Positions 1 to 8,905 of a DNA stretch of 64,000 nucleotides are shown one piece after another (positions within the stretch are counted from its first letter, which is position 1; each line of letters begins with the position of its first letter). The notes under the pieces were generated by a model. The model was given only the letters and a program-made list of their open reading frames with translations. It made no database searches and was not told the DNA's origin. The DNA comes from Streptomyces sp. M92 (GTDB lineage Bacteria > Actinomycetota > Actinomycetes > Streptomycetales > Streptomycetaceae): NCBI RefSeq assembly GCF_028473745.1, contig NZ_CP101137.1:5518001-5582000 (forward strand). The letters are read 5' to 3'. The position numbers and the translations under genes were made by a program.

Positions 1-2
1 TA

Positions 3-356
3 CTGGCTCTTGTCCACGCCGACCACCGCGGCCGCTACGCCACGGTCCTCGCGCCCGACTGGCATCCCGATCAGGCCACCGAGTTCAACGGTGCCGTCTG
101 GCCCTGCCTGGGCTCCGCCGTCTGGGCCCTGCGTACCACCACCAGCTTCGAAGACGCGATACGCGCGGCGATCGACCTCGGCGGCGACACGGACACCGTC
201 GCCGCAGTGACCGGAGGCCTCGCGGGGGCGTACTACGGGCTGGATGCGATCCCCGCCCACTGGACCCGGCCGCTCCATGTCCTGCTCCCAGGATGCGACG
301 GAAGAGTGCTGCACCTGCCAGACCTGCTGCACCTCACGCACCGACTCGGAGGCTGA
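3..356 (+). CDS. ADP-ribosylglycohydrolase family protein, C-terminal part
   Basis: The reading frame is open from the window edge to a TGA at 354-356, so only the last 117 residues are seen and the start lies outside the window. The family removes ADP-ribose from proteins or small molecules in a Mg-dependent reaction. The diagnostic block DLGGDTDTVAAVTGGLAGA is present about 50 residues from the end; its paired Asp residues are metal ligands in this family. A Trp-Pro-rich stretch with NGAVWPCLGSA precedes it, as usual. The C-terminus looks natural. The next coding trace, a transposase relic, starts about 150 bp downstream. Confidence 0.88.
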   Translation: MALVHADHRGRYATVLAPDWHPDQATEFNGAVWPCLGSAVWALRTTTSFEDAIRAAIDLGGDTDTVAAVTGGLAGAYYGLDAIPAHWTRPLHVLLPGCDGRVLHLPDLLHLTHRLGG

Positions 357-505
357 ACCGGTTCTTGCTCATCAACCGACCGATTGGTGTGCGAGATCAG
401 CAAACGCCAGCGCACGACGGAATCGACGCCGGGTCATGCCCATAAACCCCGACCCTCCAGGTCAGCGGACTGATTGTCGCCGTTTGCGGCTGGTGACAGC
501 CTTCT

Positions 506-1030
506 TACCGGCACCCCGATCTGGTCCGGCAGCAGTATGACCAGATCGTGAAGTACACCACCGCCCCGCGCCTGGGCACGGCGGAGGCCGAGCAGGTCCT
601 GCGCCGCTTCACCCGCGGCGGGCCCAAGCACCCCACCTACCGCGCGATCGAGGAACTGGGCCGCGCGGTGCGGACGGCTTTTTCTGCGACTACCTCGCCG
701 ACGTCGAGCTGCGGCAGGAGATCCACGAGGGCTTGCAGGTCGTGGAGAACCGGAGCAGCGCGAACAAGGACCTCTTCTACGGCAAGGACGGCGACCTCGC
801 CGGGCAGGACAAGGAATCCCAGCAGGCGTCCATGCTCGCCCTCCGCCTGCTCCGGTCCGCCCCGGTCCACGTCAACACGTTGCTGATGCAGCAGGTCCTC
901 GCCGACCCGAAGTGGGCCGACACGCTCACCGATGCGGACCGGCGGGTGCTGTCGCCCCTGTTCTGGACGCACGTGAACCCGTAGGGCAGGTTCGATCTGG
1001 ACATGAACAGCCGCCTCGCCCTGGGCCTGA
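506..1030 (+). pseudogene. tnpA: Tn3-family transposase remnant (C-terminal catalytic part)
   Basis: This is the end of a Tn3-family DDE transposase, normally about 1000 residues. Recognisable blocks in order are KYTTAPRLGTAEAEQVLRRF (from 548), EGLQVVENRSSANKDLFYG (from 730) and LSPLFWTHVNP (about 950-981), followed after a stop by GRFDLDMNSRLAL. The reading frame changes near 680. At 982-984 a TAG stands where the family has Tyr (HVNPYGRF), so the copy is dead. The 5' end, with the DNA-binding and first catalytic parts, is absent. No terminal inverted repeat was recognised. An N-terminal Tn3 piece lies on the other strand at 21588-22088. Confidence 0.85.
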
Positions 1031-1272
1031 CTTGCCCCCAGGAGCGACGGTGCCCGGCCCGCGTACTTCTGAGGGCCGGGGCGCCACGGCATCCACCTGA
1101 CCAGAACCGGGCGCACGGTGGAGGTGTGGCCGGGCGGGTGCGCCGCTGCGCTCGTGTCTTCCGGATCCGCTCCGCCGCCCCGCCCCTGACGGTGATCTCC
1201 CCGCGCTTGCCCTGCGGGTACAAGTCCTCGGATGAGGACGGCGTCAGCCGGGGAAACGGAAGCGGCAGCGCT

Positions 1273-2464
1273 TCAGAGCGCGGGGCCCTCGGCGGCGTTC
1301 AGCGTGTTCTCGATGAGGTCAGCGGCGCGCTGGGTGCCGCCCTCGGCCCGGACGGCGGCCTGCAACTGGTGGGACCGGTCGACGCGTTCCGGATCCGTGA
1401 CCAGGTCGTTCAGCGCCGCGCGAAGGGTCTCGGCAATGGCGTCAGCGGTGTCCACACGGCGGGCGACGCCGAGTTCCACGAGCCGGTCGGCGTTCATGAA
1501 CCGCTCGGCTCCCTGCGGCACGGCGATCACGGGAACGCCGGCGAGGAGCCCTTCGCCGCAGCCGCCCATGCCGGCGTGGGTGACGAAGGCGTCGGCCTGT
1601 TCCAGGATCGCCCGCTACGGGACCCAGGAGCGCACCTCGACGTTGGGCGGGATGGTGCCGAGGTCCTCGGGGTCGGTGTACTCGCCGATCTGGAGTACGA
1701 CGTGCCAGCCGGGCAGGTCGCCGAAGGCGGCGATGCACTGGCGCTATAACGCGGGCTGGCGCGGGTACGCCGAGCCGAGCGAGACCAGCAGCACGTTGTC
1801 CGCCATCGCCGGGCGGGTCCAGCCGTCCGTGTCCGCTCGGGTGGCGAAGCAGGGGCCGACGAAGGTCACCGTGTCGGTGTCGACTCGATCGGCGTGCGGC
1901 TGCATCGCTCTCGGGAAGGGGGCGAGGGCTCGGGCGGGCCGGAGAACGTGTCCACGTCCGTGGTGGTCGCACCGCAGTCGGCGAGCCACCGTGCGAACCT
2001 GTCCCGGTACGCGTCGGCGTCCGGCAGCTTCCGCAGGTGAGCCGCGACTTCCTCCTGGTAGCCGTCCCAGCCGACGAACGTCGGGGACAGCTGCACGAAG
2101 GGACGGCACTGGGCTTCGGCGAGGGCGCGCGCGGCATAGGCGCCTATGGCGTAGAGGTACAGGTCGGCCGGATCGTCGTCGTAGACGGCGCGCAGTTGCG
2201 GAGCGCCTGGACGGCGTCGTCGAGGAAGAGGATCGCCGCTGCGATGGGATCGGCAGGCCAGCCGTTGTCCTCGACGGGCAACGTGGAGGTGCACGGCACC
2301 GGCTCCGCGCCGGCGGATTCGATCCGGTCGGCCACGAACGGGTCGTTGGCGTAGGTGACCCGGTGCCCGCGGTCCACCAGCTCACGGATGAGCGCGAGGC
2401 TGGGCAGGACATGGCTGACGATGGGGACGCCGACCGTCGCGATATGGGCGCGGGGACGGGACAT
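1273..2464 (-). pseudogene. Macrolide-type UDP-glycosyltransferase (MGT/OleD-like), decayed
   Basis: The pieces together match a macrolide-inactivating GT-B glycosyltransferase of the OleD/Mgt type, which transfers a sugar from UDP-sugar to a macrolide. The N-terminus (ATVGVPIVSHVLPSLALIREL) starts at 2464. The donor-binding end carries THAGMGGCGEGLLAGVPVIA and MNADRLVELGVARR. The frame shifts near 2200 and again near 1900. Two in-frame TAG codons replace conserved residues: one near 1746 (Tyr expected before RQCIAAF) and one near 1617 (Gln expected in SWVPQRAILEQADAF). Summed length is about 395 codons, normal for the family, so this is recent decay without large deletion. It lies 54 bp downstream of the intact acetyltransferase gene on the same strand. 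Confidence 0.85.
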
Positions 2465-2518
2465 GGGATCACTCGTTACTGGCGCGGGACGGGAGCGGTG
2501 GTGTGGCGAGGACGCGAG

Positions 2519-3172
2519 TCAGGGCTGGTCGATCTGCGCGGCGGCCTCCTCCAGGTCGGCGACGGTCCCCGACATGATCGTCCGTACATGCCTGGTGATG
2601 TGCTGCACGGGCCAGTCCCACCACGCCACGGCGAGGAGCCGGGCGATGTCCGCGGCGTCGTAGCGGGTGCGGATGAGCCGGGCGGGGTTGCCGCCGACGA
2701 TGCCGTAGTCGGGGACGTCTCCGGTGACCACGGCGCCGGTGGCGATGATCGCGCCGTGGCCGATGCGTACACCGGGCATGACGGTGGCGCCGTGGCCGAA
2801 CCACACGTCGTTGCCGACAACTGTGTCGCCCCGGCCGGGCAGGTCGGTGATCAGGTCGAAGTGCTCGGCCCAGGAGCCCTCCATCGTGGGGAACGGGAAG
2901 GTGGAAGGACCGTCCATGCGGTGGTTGGCGCCGTTCATGATGAACCGGGTGCCCGTCCCCAACGCGCAGTACTTGCCGATGACAAGCCGCTCGGGGCCGT
3001 AGTGGTACAGGACGTTGCGCGTCTCGAATGCGGTCGGGTCGTCCGGATCGTCGTAGTAGGTGAAGTCACCGACCTCGATCAGCGGCGACTTCACCAGCGG
3101 CTTGAGCAGGACCACGCGCGGGTGCTCGGGCATCGGGTGGAGCACGGTGGGGTCAGCGGGAACGGGCGGCAT
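2519..3172 (-). CDS. Vat/CatB-type xenobiotic O-acetyltransferase
   Basis: A 217-residue left-handed beta-helix (hexapeptide repeat) acetyltransferase. Vat members acetylate streptogramin A and CatB members acetylate chloramphenicol, both with acetyl-CoA. The likely catalytic His is H84 in NGANHRMDG. The hexapeptide region includes VVGNDVWFGHGATVMPGV and GAIIATGAVVTGDVPDYGIVGG, then the family's NPARLIRTRY segment. The length is normal and the frame intact. The start follows AGAGGAA. It is divergent from a TetR gene 99 bp away with an inverted repeat between them, so TetR control is likely. Whether the substrate is a streptogramin or chloramphenicol cannot be decided by eye. Confidence 0.9.
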   Translation of the reverse strand: MPPVPADPTVLHPMPEHPRVVLLKPLVKSPLIEVGDFTYYDDPDDPTAFETRNVLYHYGPERLVIGKYCALGTGTRFIMNGANHRMDGPSTFPFPTMEGSWAEHFDLITDLPGRGDTVVGNDVWFGHGATVMPGVRIGHGAIIATGAVVTGDVPDYGIVGGNPARLIRTRYDAADIARLLAVAWWDWPVQHITRHVRTIMSGTVADLEEAAAQIDQP

Positions 3173-3204
3173 CGAGGAGGCGGTTCCTCTCTGGTGAACC
3201 TAGG

Positions 3205-3218
3205 GCGACAACTGTCGC
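3205..3218. promoter_or_regulatory. Candidate TetR operator (inverted repeat)
   Basis: GCGACA-AC-TGTCGC is a perfect 6-bp inverted repeat with a 2-bp spacer, in the 99-bp gap between the divergent acetyltransferase and TetR genes. This is where a self-regulating TetR repressor would bind. The regulatory role is inferred from position and symmetry only. Confidence 0.5.
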
Positions 3219-3271
3219 GTTAAGATGCTGGCACAGCCCTGCCGCCTTGATCAACCGGATACTGATTACCG

Positions 3272-3898
3272 ATGACAGACCCACTGGACGCGACGTCGGA
3301 CCGCCGTCCGGGCGGTCGCACCGCCCGCATCCGCGCCCAGGTTCTCGATGCGGTGCGCGCCGAACTCGCTGAAGGCGGTCACGAAAGACTCACGATGGAG
3401 GGTGTCGCGACGCGCGCCGGAGTGCACCGCGCCACGGTCTACCGGCGCTGGCGCGATGTCGGCGGCCTGCTCGTCGACGTCATCGACGCCGCCGGCGAGA
3501 TCGACTGGCAGCCGCCGGACACCGGCTCGCTGCGCGGCGATCTGACGGCCCTCAACCAGGAGATCCAGGAATCCCTGGTCGTACAGCCGTCGCTCGCCGT
3601 CGCCCTGATGGCCGCCTCGTTCCACTCCCAGCAGGCCGCGCGAGCCCAGACCCAGTTGTGGACGGACCGGTACGCCCAGTGCGAGATCCTCGTCGAGCGC
3701 GCCGTCGAGCGCGGTGAACTCCCCGCACAGCACACGGACGCGCGGAGCCTGCTGATCGCCGCCACGGCGCCGCTCTACCACCAGCTGGTGCTCCTGCGTA
3801 CCGATCCGGACCCGCAACTGCCGAAACGGGCCGCGGAGGCGGCAGTTCTGGCGGCTGCCGCGGGTGCCTTCTCCGTCCGTCGGGAAGAGAGCGTGTGA
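3272..3898 (+). CDS. TetR-family transcriptional regulator
   Basis: A 208-residue protein with an N-terminal TetR helix-turn-helix: RLTMEGVATRAGVHRATVYR lies at about residues 39-58, with Tyr-Arg-Arg-Trp at the end of the recognition helix. The C-terminal part is all-helical and resembles the TetR_C type seen in Streptomyces resistance regulators. ATG is preceded by a weak purine stretch. Divergent from the Vat/CatB-type acetyltransferase, so it probably represses that gene and itself, with a drug as inducer. The glycosyltransferase pseudogene may once have been part of the same regulated unit. Confidence 0.88.
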   Translation: MTDPLDATSDRRPGGRTARIRAQVLDAVRAELAEGGHERLTMEGVATRAGVHRATVYRRWRDVGGLLVDVIDAAGEIDWQPPDTGSLRGDLTALNQEIQESLVVQPSLAVALMAASFHSQQAARAQTQLWTDRYAQCEILVERAVERGELPAQHTDARSLLIAATAPLYHQLVLLRTDPDPQLPKRAAEAAVLAAAAGAFSVRREESV

Positions 3899-4127
3899 TC
3901 GAGGAGACAGGAAGCGAACGCAAGCGCAACCAAGAGCGCGGCTGAGGGCTCACCTACGACGGCGGGCAGCACCTGCGGCACCCGCACCCGCCCGGCCTGC
4001 CGCTGCCCAGGCCCTGACGGGCCCCGCGAGACCCACCCACGAGACCCACCCACGAAGCCCACCACGACCTGCACGACGCCGTGCGGGCCCTGCGGCGCCG
4101 GCGACCTGGCCGCGCGAGCGCGAGGAG

Positions 4128-4450
4128 GTGAGCCACCGGGCCCGGCGCCTGCTCGCCGACGAGACGCTCCTGGCGGTCGACGTGGAGACCACCGGGCTTC
4201 AGGACGCGTACGCGGTCCAGACACGCGTACGCGTGTCTGGACCGCCGCCGTCGAACGCCGCGGCAGCGTGGTCTTCGACGAGTACGTGCAGCCGAGCACC
4301 CCTAAGGAGCCGGCCGCTGTCGCGGTGCACGGCATCACGCCGGAGCGGGTTGCGTCGGCCCTGGGCTTCGCCGAGCCGCTGCCCGCGCTCACCGGGCTGT
4401 TCAACAAATGCTGTCTCATCATCCGCGGCGGCGACGTCGACCACGACCAA
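4128..4450 (+). pseudogene. DEDDh 3'-5' exonuclease, disrupted fragment
   Basis: The first part reads ARRLLADETLLAVDVETTGL, where DVETTGL is exonuclease motif I (DxE) of DnaQ-like DEDDh nucleases. The second part, from about 4238 in another frame, reads VERRGSVVFDEYVQP and then PAAVAVHGITPERVASA, where HGIT is the typical region after motif I. Between them a palindromic insert of about 20 nt shifts the frame. After about 4420 the homology stops, so motifs II and III are missing. This is a dead fragment whose left boundary is not defined. Confidence 0.75.
4212..4245. repeat. 34-bp perfect palindrome inside the exonuclease fragment
   Basis: A gap-free perfect palindrome centred between 4228 and 4229 (centre ACGCGTACGCGT). 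Removing about 20 nt at its centre restores one continuous exonuclease frame (DAYAV joined to WTAAVERR). It therefore looks like an inverted, templated insertion rather than ancestral sequence. Confidence 0.8.
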
Positions 4451-4961
4451 CCAGGCCAGGCTCGGACACATGCGTTTCGTTGATCGCTTCCTTGGTCGGC
4501 ACGACGCTCCGCCACCGGCAGCAGTTCTCCCGGAAGCCAGCGTTCACCCGCGAGGGAGCCTGCAGAGCAGGCCATGCAGTCCCGCACGATCAGTCGAACT
4601 GCGACCCTACCCCGGAGCCGGCGCGGGGGCCGCAGTTCAGGGCTCTGGACGGTCACCTGCTCGCGAGCGGTCACAGAGCAGGCGTCACTGACCGCGATAG
4701 ACGGACCTTCGGGCCGCCGCTCGGTTGAGTGGTGCTTGGACCAGACCGACGACGGCGCCAACGACGCCCATCATCAGCGCACCCTGCCAGGGTGTGCTGA
4801 TGTGGGGGCGGTGCTGGCGGCGGCCGCCGGTGAGAGGGCGTCCGAATGGCGTGCGACAGGTACGAGCGGCCGGGGAGCGTGTAACGACCCCGCGGCTACG
4901 TCATCGCCAGCCGCAGCGGCTCAGATCCTGGCGCCGATCAGGGCAGTAGTGCGGCGCCGGA
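4451..4961. other. No supported gene
   Basis: Several overlapping open frames on both strands are of the arginine-rich type expected by chance at this GC content. I recognise nothing. The stretch separates the exonuclease fragment from the secreted-protein gene, which ends at 4962. Confidence 0.5.
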
Positions 4962-5489
4962 CTACGGCGTGCCGATCGCGGTGATGATTTGATCGTTGCC
5001 GTTCGCGTCGTCGTACACCCAGATGTTCAGATGCTCGCCTTCGGGAATGTCGAGGTCGTAGACCTTTGTGTCGACCGTCGCGCTCGTGCCGCCTGCTGAA
5101 TAGGACCCCAGGGTCACCGCTTTGTCGACACTGGTCCGATATGTGATGCGCACGTAGAACGTGTCACCGTCGTTGCGTGTGTCGTAAATCCACAGCTTCT
5201 CGTCATATGGGTGGAACTCGACCTTGCCCAGGTACGGAGGAGCGGAACCTGGATTTGTGGACGTGCCACGCAGCTCCACTTTAGTGGCGTAACCGTTGGG
5301 GTCCCATTTGAAGTACGTGTTGTCGATCGGATCAGTGAGCGTGCAGGGGCAGTTGTCCGTGTCTCGGTAAGACACCGTGTAACTCGGGTCCGGGTCGTAA
5401 GCGGTTGCTGGAGTGGTTGCCGCGGAGAGCAACGCCGACGTGAGTACTGCACCAGTTGCGAGTCCCGCCGTTCTGCTTGCTATGCGCAT
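4962..5489 (-). CDS. Secreted protein of unknown function
   Basis: A 175-residue protein. It begins MRIASRTAGLATGAVLTSAL, a Sec signal peptide with a positive start, a hydrophobic core and an Ala-rich end, and cleavage likely after ATTPATA (about residue 30). The mature part is acidic, rich in Thr, Asp and Tyr, and looks like a beta-rich extracellular domain (for example KLWIYDTRNDGDTFYVRITY). A Cys pair NCPCT sits near its start. I chose ATG 5489 because GAGGAG lies about 10 nt upstream; an ATG-like start 24 nt further up lacks this. I do not recognise the family. It is a single gene. Confidence 0.75.
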   Translation of the reverse strand: MRIASRTAGLATGAVLTSALLSAATTPATAYDPDPSYTVSYRDTDNCPCTLTDPIDNTYFKWDPNGYATKVELRGTSTNPGSAPPYLGKVEFHPYDEKLWIYDTRNDGDTFYVRITYRTSVDKAVTLGSYSAGGTSATVDTKVYDLDIPEGEHLNIWVYDDANGNDQIITAIGTP

Positions 5490-5661
5490 GAAGTGATGTG
5501 TCTCCTCTACCAAAGCATGATCGAGTGGCTACATCAGGCGGGACATCGAAGCATGCCTGAAAGTTGTTTCTTTGCCAAAGATGGCTGGTTCGTGACTACC
5601 GCCCCGGAAAGGCTCGGAGGTCGCCGAACCCGCGGGCCTGAGGTCAGGCGGCGTCCAGGGC

Positions 5662-5960
5662 TTATTCACCACGACGAGGCGAAGTCAGTAATCCGCCGGC
5701 AGAGGCTGCTTCCCGAAGCGGGTTCTCGGCAGTACTCACCCATGGACCTGGCCTCCGGCGTGAGCATCGGAAGCCGACGGCGGTCTCACGCTGCCGTGGT
5801 GCGTTCTCGGCCACGGAACGGCGTTCCCAGTGCGCGACGGTCAGCACGCCCAGCAGCGGCCCCCACAGGGGCAGCGGCGCGTAGCAGAAACAGAACCAGG
5901 CGGCTTCCCAGTCACCGGCTTGGCTCGGATGGTCGGCCGGCAGGTCGCCACCTCGGATCG
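5662..5960 (-). pseudogene. Possible membrane-protein gene remnant
   Basis: Antisense to the space before the next membrane-protein gene, a frame reads DWEAAWFCFCYAPLPLWGPL and then GVLTVAHWERR, a hydrophobic segment followed by a basic stop-transfer. It ends at a TGA near 5662. There is no good start codon or ribosome site upstream in the same frame. I take it as the tail of a small membrane protein, truncated or spurious. Confidence 0.3.
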
Positions 5961-6029
5961 TGGTACCCCTGACCTCGGAGGCGATGGCCAGACACGACTT
6001 CGACCGGCCTCTGTGACACTCTGTGAAGC

Positions 6030-6581
6030 ATGGGGTGGACTTTCAAGCTGCACGGTGGTGTGGCGGCCGGGCTGGGCGCCATGCTCTTGTTGCTGGCCAC
6101 GCTCACGTGGCTGCCCGGGGCTTTGCCGCTCACAGGCGTGAGATGGTTGGCGGCCGCGATACTCGTATCGCTCTTCTTGACCTTTGAATCTGCTCTGGTG
6201 CGACTGATCCTGACGGGTGCGGACAAACATGCGATTTGGCTGGCCTTCCGGTGCCTGCCCGGCAAGGTGCAGATGACACTCGGAGCGTTGGCCCTGTGGG
6301 GTGTGGTGCTGTTGGTCTTCAGCATGGCAACGGAAGGGAACCTGCAGTCGGCCGAGGTCAGGGATGGCCGTTATGTCGCGTTCGACACGACGCCCCATGC
6401 GCGCGGCACGGTCGAGATCTCCCAGAGCCGCTACCAGGACGTCCTGGAGAGCGATCAGCGCACCGTGCTTGCCATCCCAGGCGTGCTCTTCCTCGGCGCT
6501 GCCTACGCTGTTCTGGCAACCGGAGAACTACGCCGAGCAGATGGCGCTGCCCCAACCTCACGTATGAGCTCCCCCCTGTAG
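6030..6581 (+). CDS. Integral membrane protein of unknown function
   Basis: 183 residues with about four transmembrane segments at residues 9-30, 37-58, 80-100 and 145-163. A soluble loop of about 40 residues (TEGNLQSAEVRDGRYVAFDT and onward) lies between the third and fourth. The start ATG is weakly supported. The 3' end overlaps, tail to tail, the end of the IS630-type transposase remnant on the other strand, so the element landed right at the end of this gene. No family recognised. Confidence 0.7.
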   Translation: MGWTFKLHGGVAAGLGAMLLLLATLTWLPGALPLTGVRWLAAAILVSLFLTFESALVRLILTGADKHAIWLAFRCLPGKVQMTLGALALWGVVLLVFSMATEGNLQSAEVRDGRYVAFDTTPHARGTVEISQSRYQDVLESDQRTVLAIPGVLFLGAAYAVLATGELRRADGAAPTSRMSSPL

Positions 6582-7679
6582 GCGTGGCCTCGTCAGGGCG
6601 AGGCCGGTGCCAGCAAGGCATCCGTCGATGAGGTCAGGCCGGTACTGGACTTGGCGCAGCCCCTGCCGGAGGGCGCGCATCAGGTGGGCGAGGTCGGTGA
6701 AGCCGGTGTTGGCCTGGCAGCGCCTGCGGAGCAGGGACCGGATTCCGTCGGCCGGACTGCGCTGCGGCGCGTACGGAGGCAGGTGGTAGACGGTGACCCA
6801 GTCCTGGGCGTCGATGAACGCGCGTAAGCGGCGGTCGCGGTGGACATTGCAATTGTCCCAGACCAGGACGATCGGCCTGCCTAGCCGCTGGTGGGCCGCG
6901 ATGAGCAGATTGCGGTAGTGGGTCCACGCGAAGCTGCGTCGTCCGCCCGCCTTGTGGTCCGGGTGGACCGTGGGCCGGTAGACGAGCCGCGAGCGCGCGC
7001 CGGGTTTGTAGCAGGCCAGGGCAGCGATCGGGATCCGGCTCTGGGAGCGGCCCCTCACCGTGTCGACCGGGATGTCACCACAGCGGGACCGTGTACGGGC
7101 GGTCGGCGGCGTCATCGAGAAGCCGGCCGGTCTCGTCCTCAAAGACAAGGTAGGCGTCGAGCGCCGCCGCGGTGCTTCCACGTGCCGGAAGGTCTCCTTC
7201 ACCCACCCGCCCACAGCTACGCCGTCCCGCTCGGTCGCTCGTCGGGCCGGGACCTGGTGACTCCAGCCGTGGCGACGCAGCGTTTGGGCGATACCCGGGA
7301 GCGTGAACGACGTGTGGAACCGCCGCCCGATCAAGGTCTTGATCCTGGCCAGCGTCCAGGTCTGGTCCGGCCAGCCGTGCGCGACCGGTCCCTTGTCCAG
7401 CTCCTGCTCCAGTACGGCGAACAGCACCTCGCTCAGCTTGGGCAGCGACACCGGTCCCACTGACCGAAGACCGTCCGTGCCGGCCTCCCGCCCGGCCCGG
7501 CGCCACCGCTGGACCGAACGCACGCTCACCGGTAAGTCCTTGGCGACCTCCGCGTTGGTGGCGCCGGCACCGAACCGTTCGGCGGTCTCCATCTGGATCC
7601 GCTCACGAAACGCCTGCCGTTCAGGGCCAGTCCGCCACCCTGCGGATACCTCATACAAAGCGCATACCGCGACGATCAT
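6558..7679 (-). pseudogene. IS630-family transposase, frameshifted (type 2)
   Basis: About 373 codons, the usual IS630 length. It has an N-terminal helix-turn-helix (VAKDLPVSVRSVQRWRRAG), then the middle ARIKTLIGRRF region, and a DDE catalytic part with LVFEDETG (first Asp), VLVWDNCNVH (second Asp) and a degraded third block (expected NPVEGIWS, found RSPADGIRS, so the catalytic Glu is lost). The stretch holding the first Asp is in the -1 frame relative to the parts before and after it, so at least one compensating indel is present. The protein is almost certainly inactive. It is divergent from the other two IS630 types in the window. Confidence 0.85.
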
Positions 7680-7749
7680 GTCCCGTCAGCCCTCGACGAC
7701 AACACGCCTCCAAAGTCAGTAGCGGTCGCGGCTGACGCGGCACCGCGTC

Positions 7750-8330
7750 ACCGAGCGGGTTCCAGCATCGCCGTCCGTGGGCCGGGGAGTTCGCCGGTTC
7801 GGAGGGCTGCGTAGTCGGCGTGGGCCTGGGCGACGGCTTCGGGGTACGCCTCACGCTTGGCGTGTTCCGCGAGCGCCCAGTAGATGCTGGCGACCGAAGG
7901 GTTCTGTCCCTTGCGTTTGCCCGTGGGGATGATCAGGTCGGGCTGCATCTGCTCGACGGACTCGCCGTCGCCCTGCGGCGCAACACAGTGTGGAGCATGT
8001 CGTCGGTGATGGCCGGGGGCCGGCCGCCGTGCTTGCCCTTGCGGAGGCGGTGTCGAGCCCTTCCGGCGTCGACCCGCGGGTGTTCTCCCACTCGGGCACC
8101 GCCATCGCGGCGCAGAGTGCGAACGGCAGCTTGCCTGGTCCGGTGGGATCGTGGAGGCCGGGCAGGGGCCCGGCGAGCATCATCCAGGATGAGGCCGTGG
8201 GTGGTGAGGTGGTCGGCGAGTGCGGTGAGTTCGGCGGCGTCGGGGCCGAGTCGCTTCATCTCGTACACCGTCAGGATGACCCGACAGTGCGGGGCGTGCG
8301 CCTTGATCGTGCGGTCCGCAGCGCCTCCTC
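7750..8330 (-). pseudogene. Serine recombinase (resolvase/invertase) remnant
   Basis: Three frames must be joined. Blocks in order are VILTVYEMKRLGPDAAELTA, then LAGPLPGLHDPTGPGKLPFA, then GKHGGRPPAITDDMLHTVLR and KRKGQNPSVASIYWALAEHA. These are the core helix region and the C-terminal helix-turn-helix of a serine recombinase. The N-terminal catalytic Ser segment is missing; the sequence upstream is a MurJ-like piece. A dead recombinase fragment fused by rearrangement. Confidence 0.7.
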
Positions 8331-8530
8331 GAACTGGGGACGCACCCGCACGCGGCTTGCCCAGGCCGGTTCCCCACCAGTCGAACCACGGCCGGAACCG
8401 GAAACCGGCCGCCCGGGCGAACGGGATCAGCGCCAGGGCCTGGACGGCGATGCCCGCGGTCGTTCCGATCCCCAGCAGCCGCACCTGGGCGGCGGTGATG
8501 TCCTCCACCCGGTCGGGAACCGTCATCAGC
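8330..8530 (-). pseudogene. MurJ/MviN-like membrane protein fragment
   Basis: The frame upstream of the recombinase remnant reads LLGIGTTAGIAVQALALIPF and then RAAGFRFRPWFDWWGTGL. From memory this matches the middle of MurJ-type lipid II flippases of actinomycetes. Only about 65 codons survive between unrelated sequences. It is a relic. Confidence 0.5.
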
Positions 8531-8905
8531 CCAGCCCCAGACAGGCGGCGAACATGCCGACAGGACCCCGGCAGTTCCGCGACGTACTCGTTACTCGTCA
8601 GCCGCTCCAGTGCTCTGCAGCCGACCGGGCGCTGAGGGTGTGGGGGCGTGGGGGTGTGGTCGGGGCTGCGCTCCATGCTCGGTGGTCATGTTGTCGTACT
8701 GGATGGTCAGGCTGTGGACTATGCTGTGGGGATGACTACCGGGACGGCATCGCGCCACACACGGATTGGTGACCCGGTGCTCTTCTGAGCGCCGTACGGG
8801 CCGATGCGGCCCCGCTGCCCGATCGCGGATCCCGCGCCGCTGCGCGGGCTCCGCCTCCGTCGTGTTGATCACAGGCTCGCCACATCAACCACGACAGGAA
8901 AATTC

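Noticed and set aside
1232..3223. A 663-codon plus-strand open frame over the glycosyltransferase and acetyltransferase
   Set aside because: It is antisense to recognisable proteins, and its Arg/Gly-rich composition is what reverse reading of GC-rich genes gives.
4028..4065. Tandem 13-bp repeat GAGACCCACCCAC
   Set aside because: Only two exact units, in a Pro/Thr/His-coding or non-coding stretch; too short to call a functional repeat.
5841..6398. A 185-codon minus-strand frame opposite the membrane protein
   Set aside because: Gln/Arg/Pro-rich without any domain; the plus strand encodes clear transmembrane helices.
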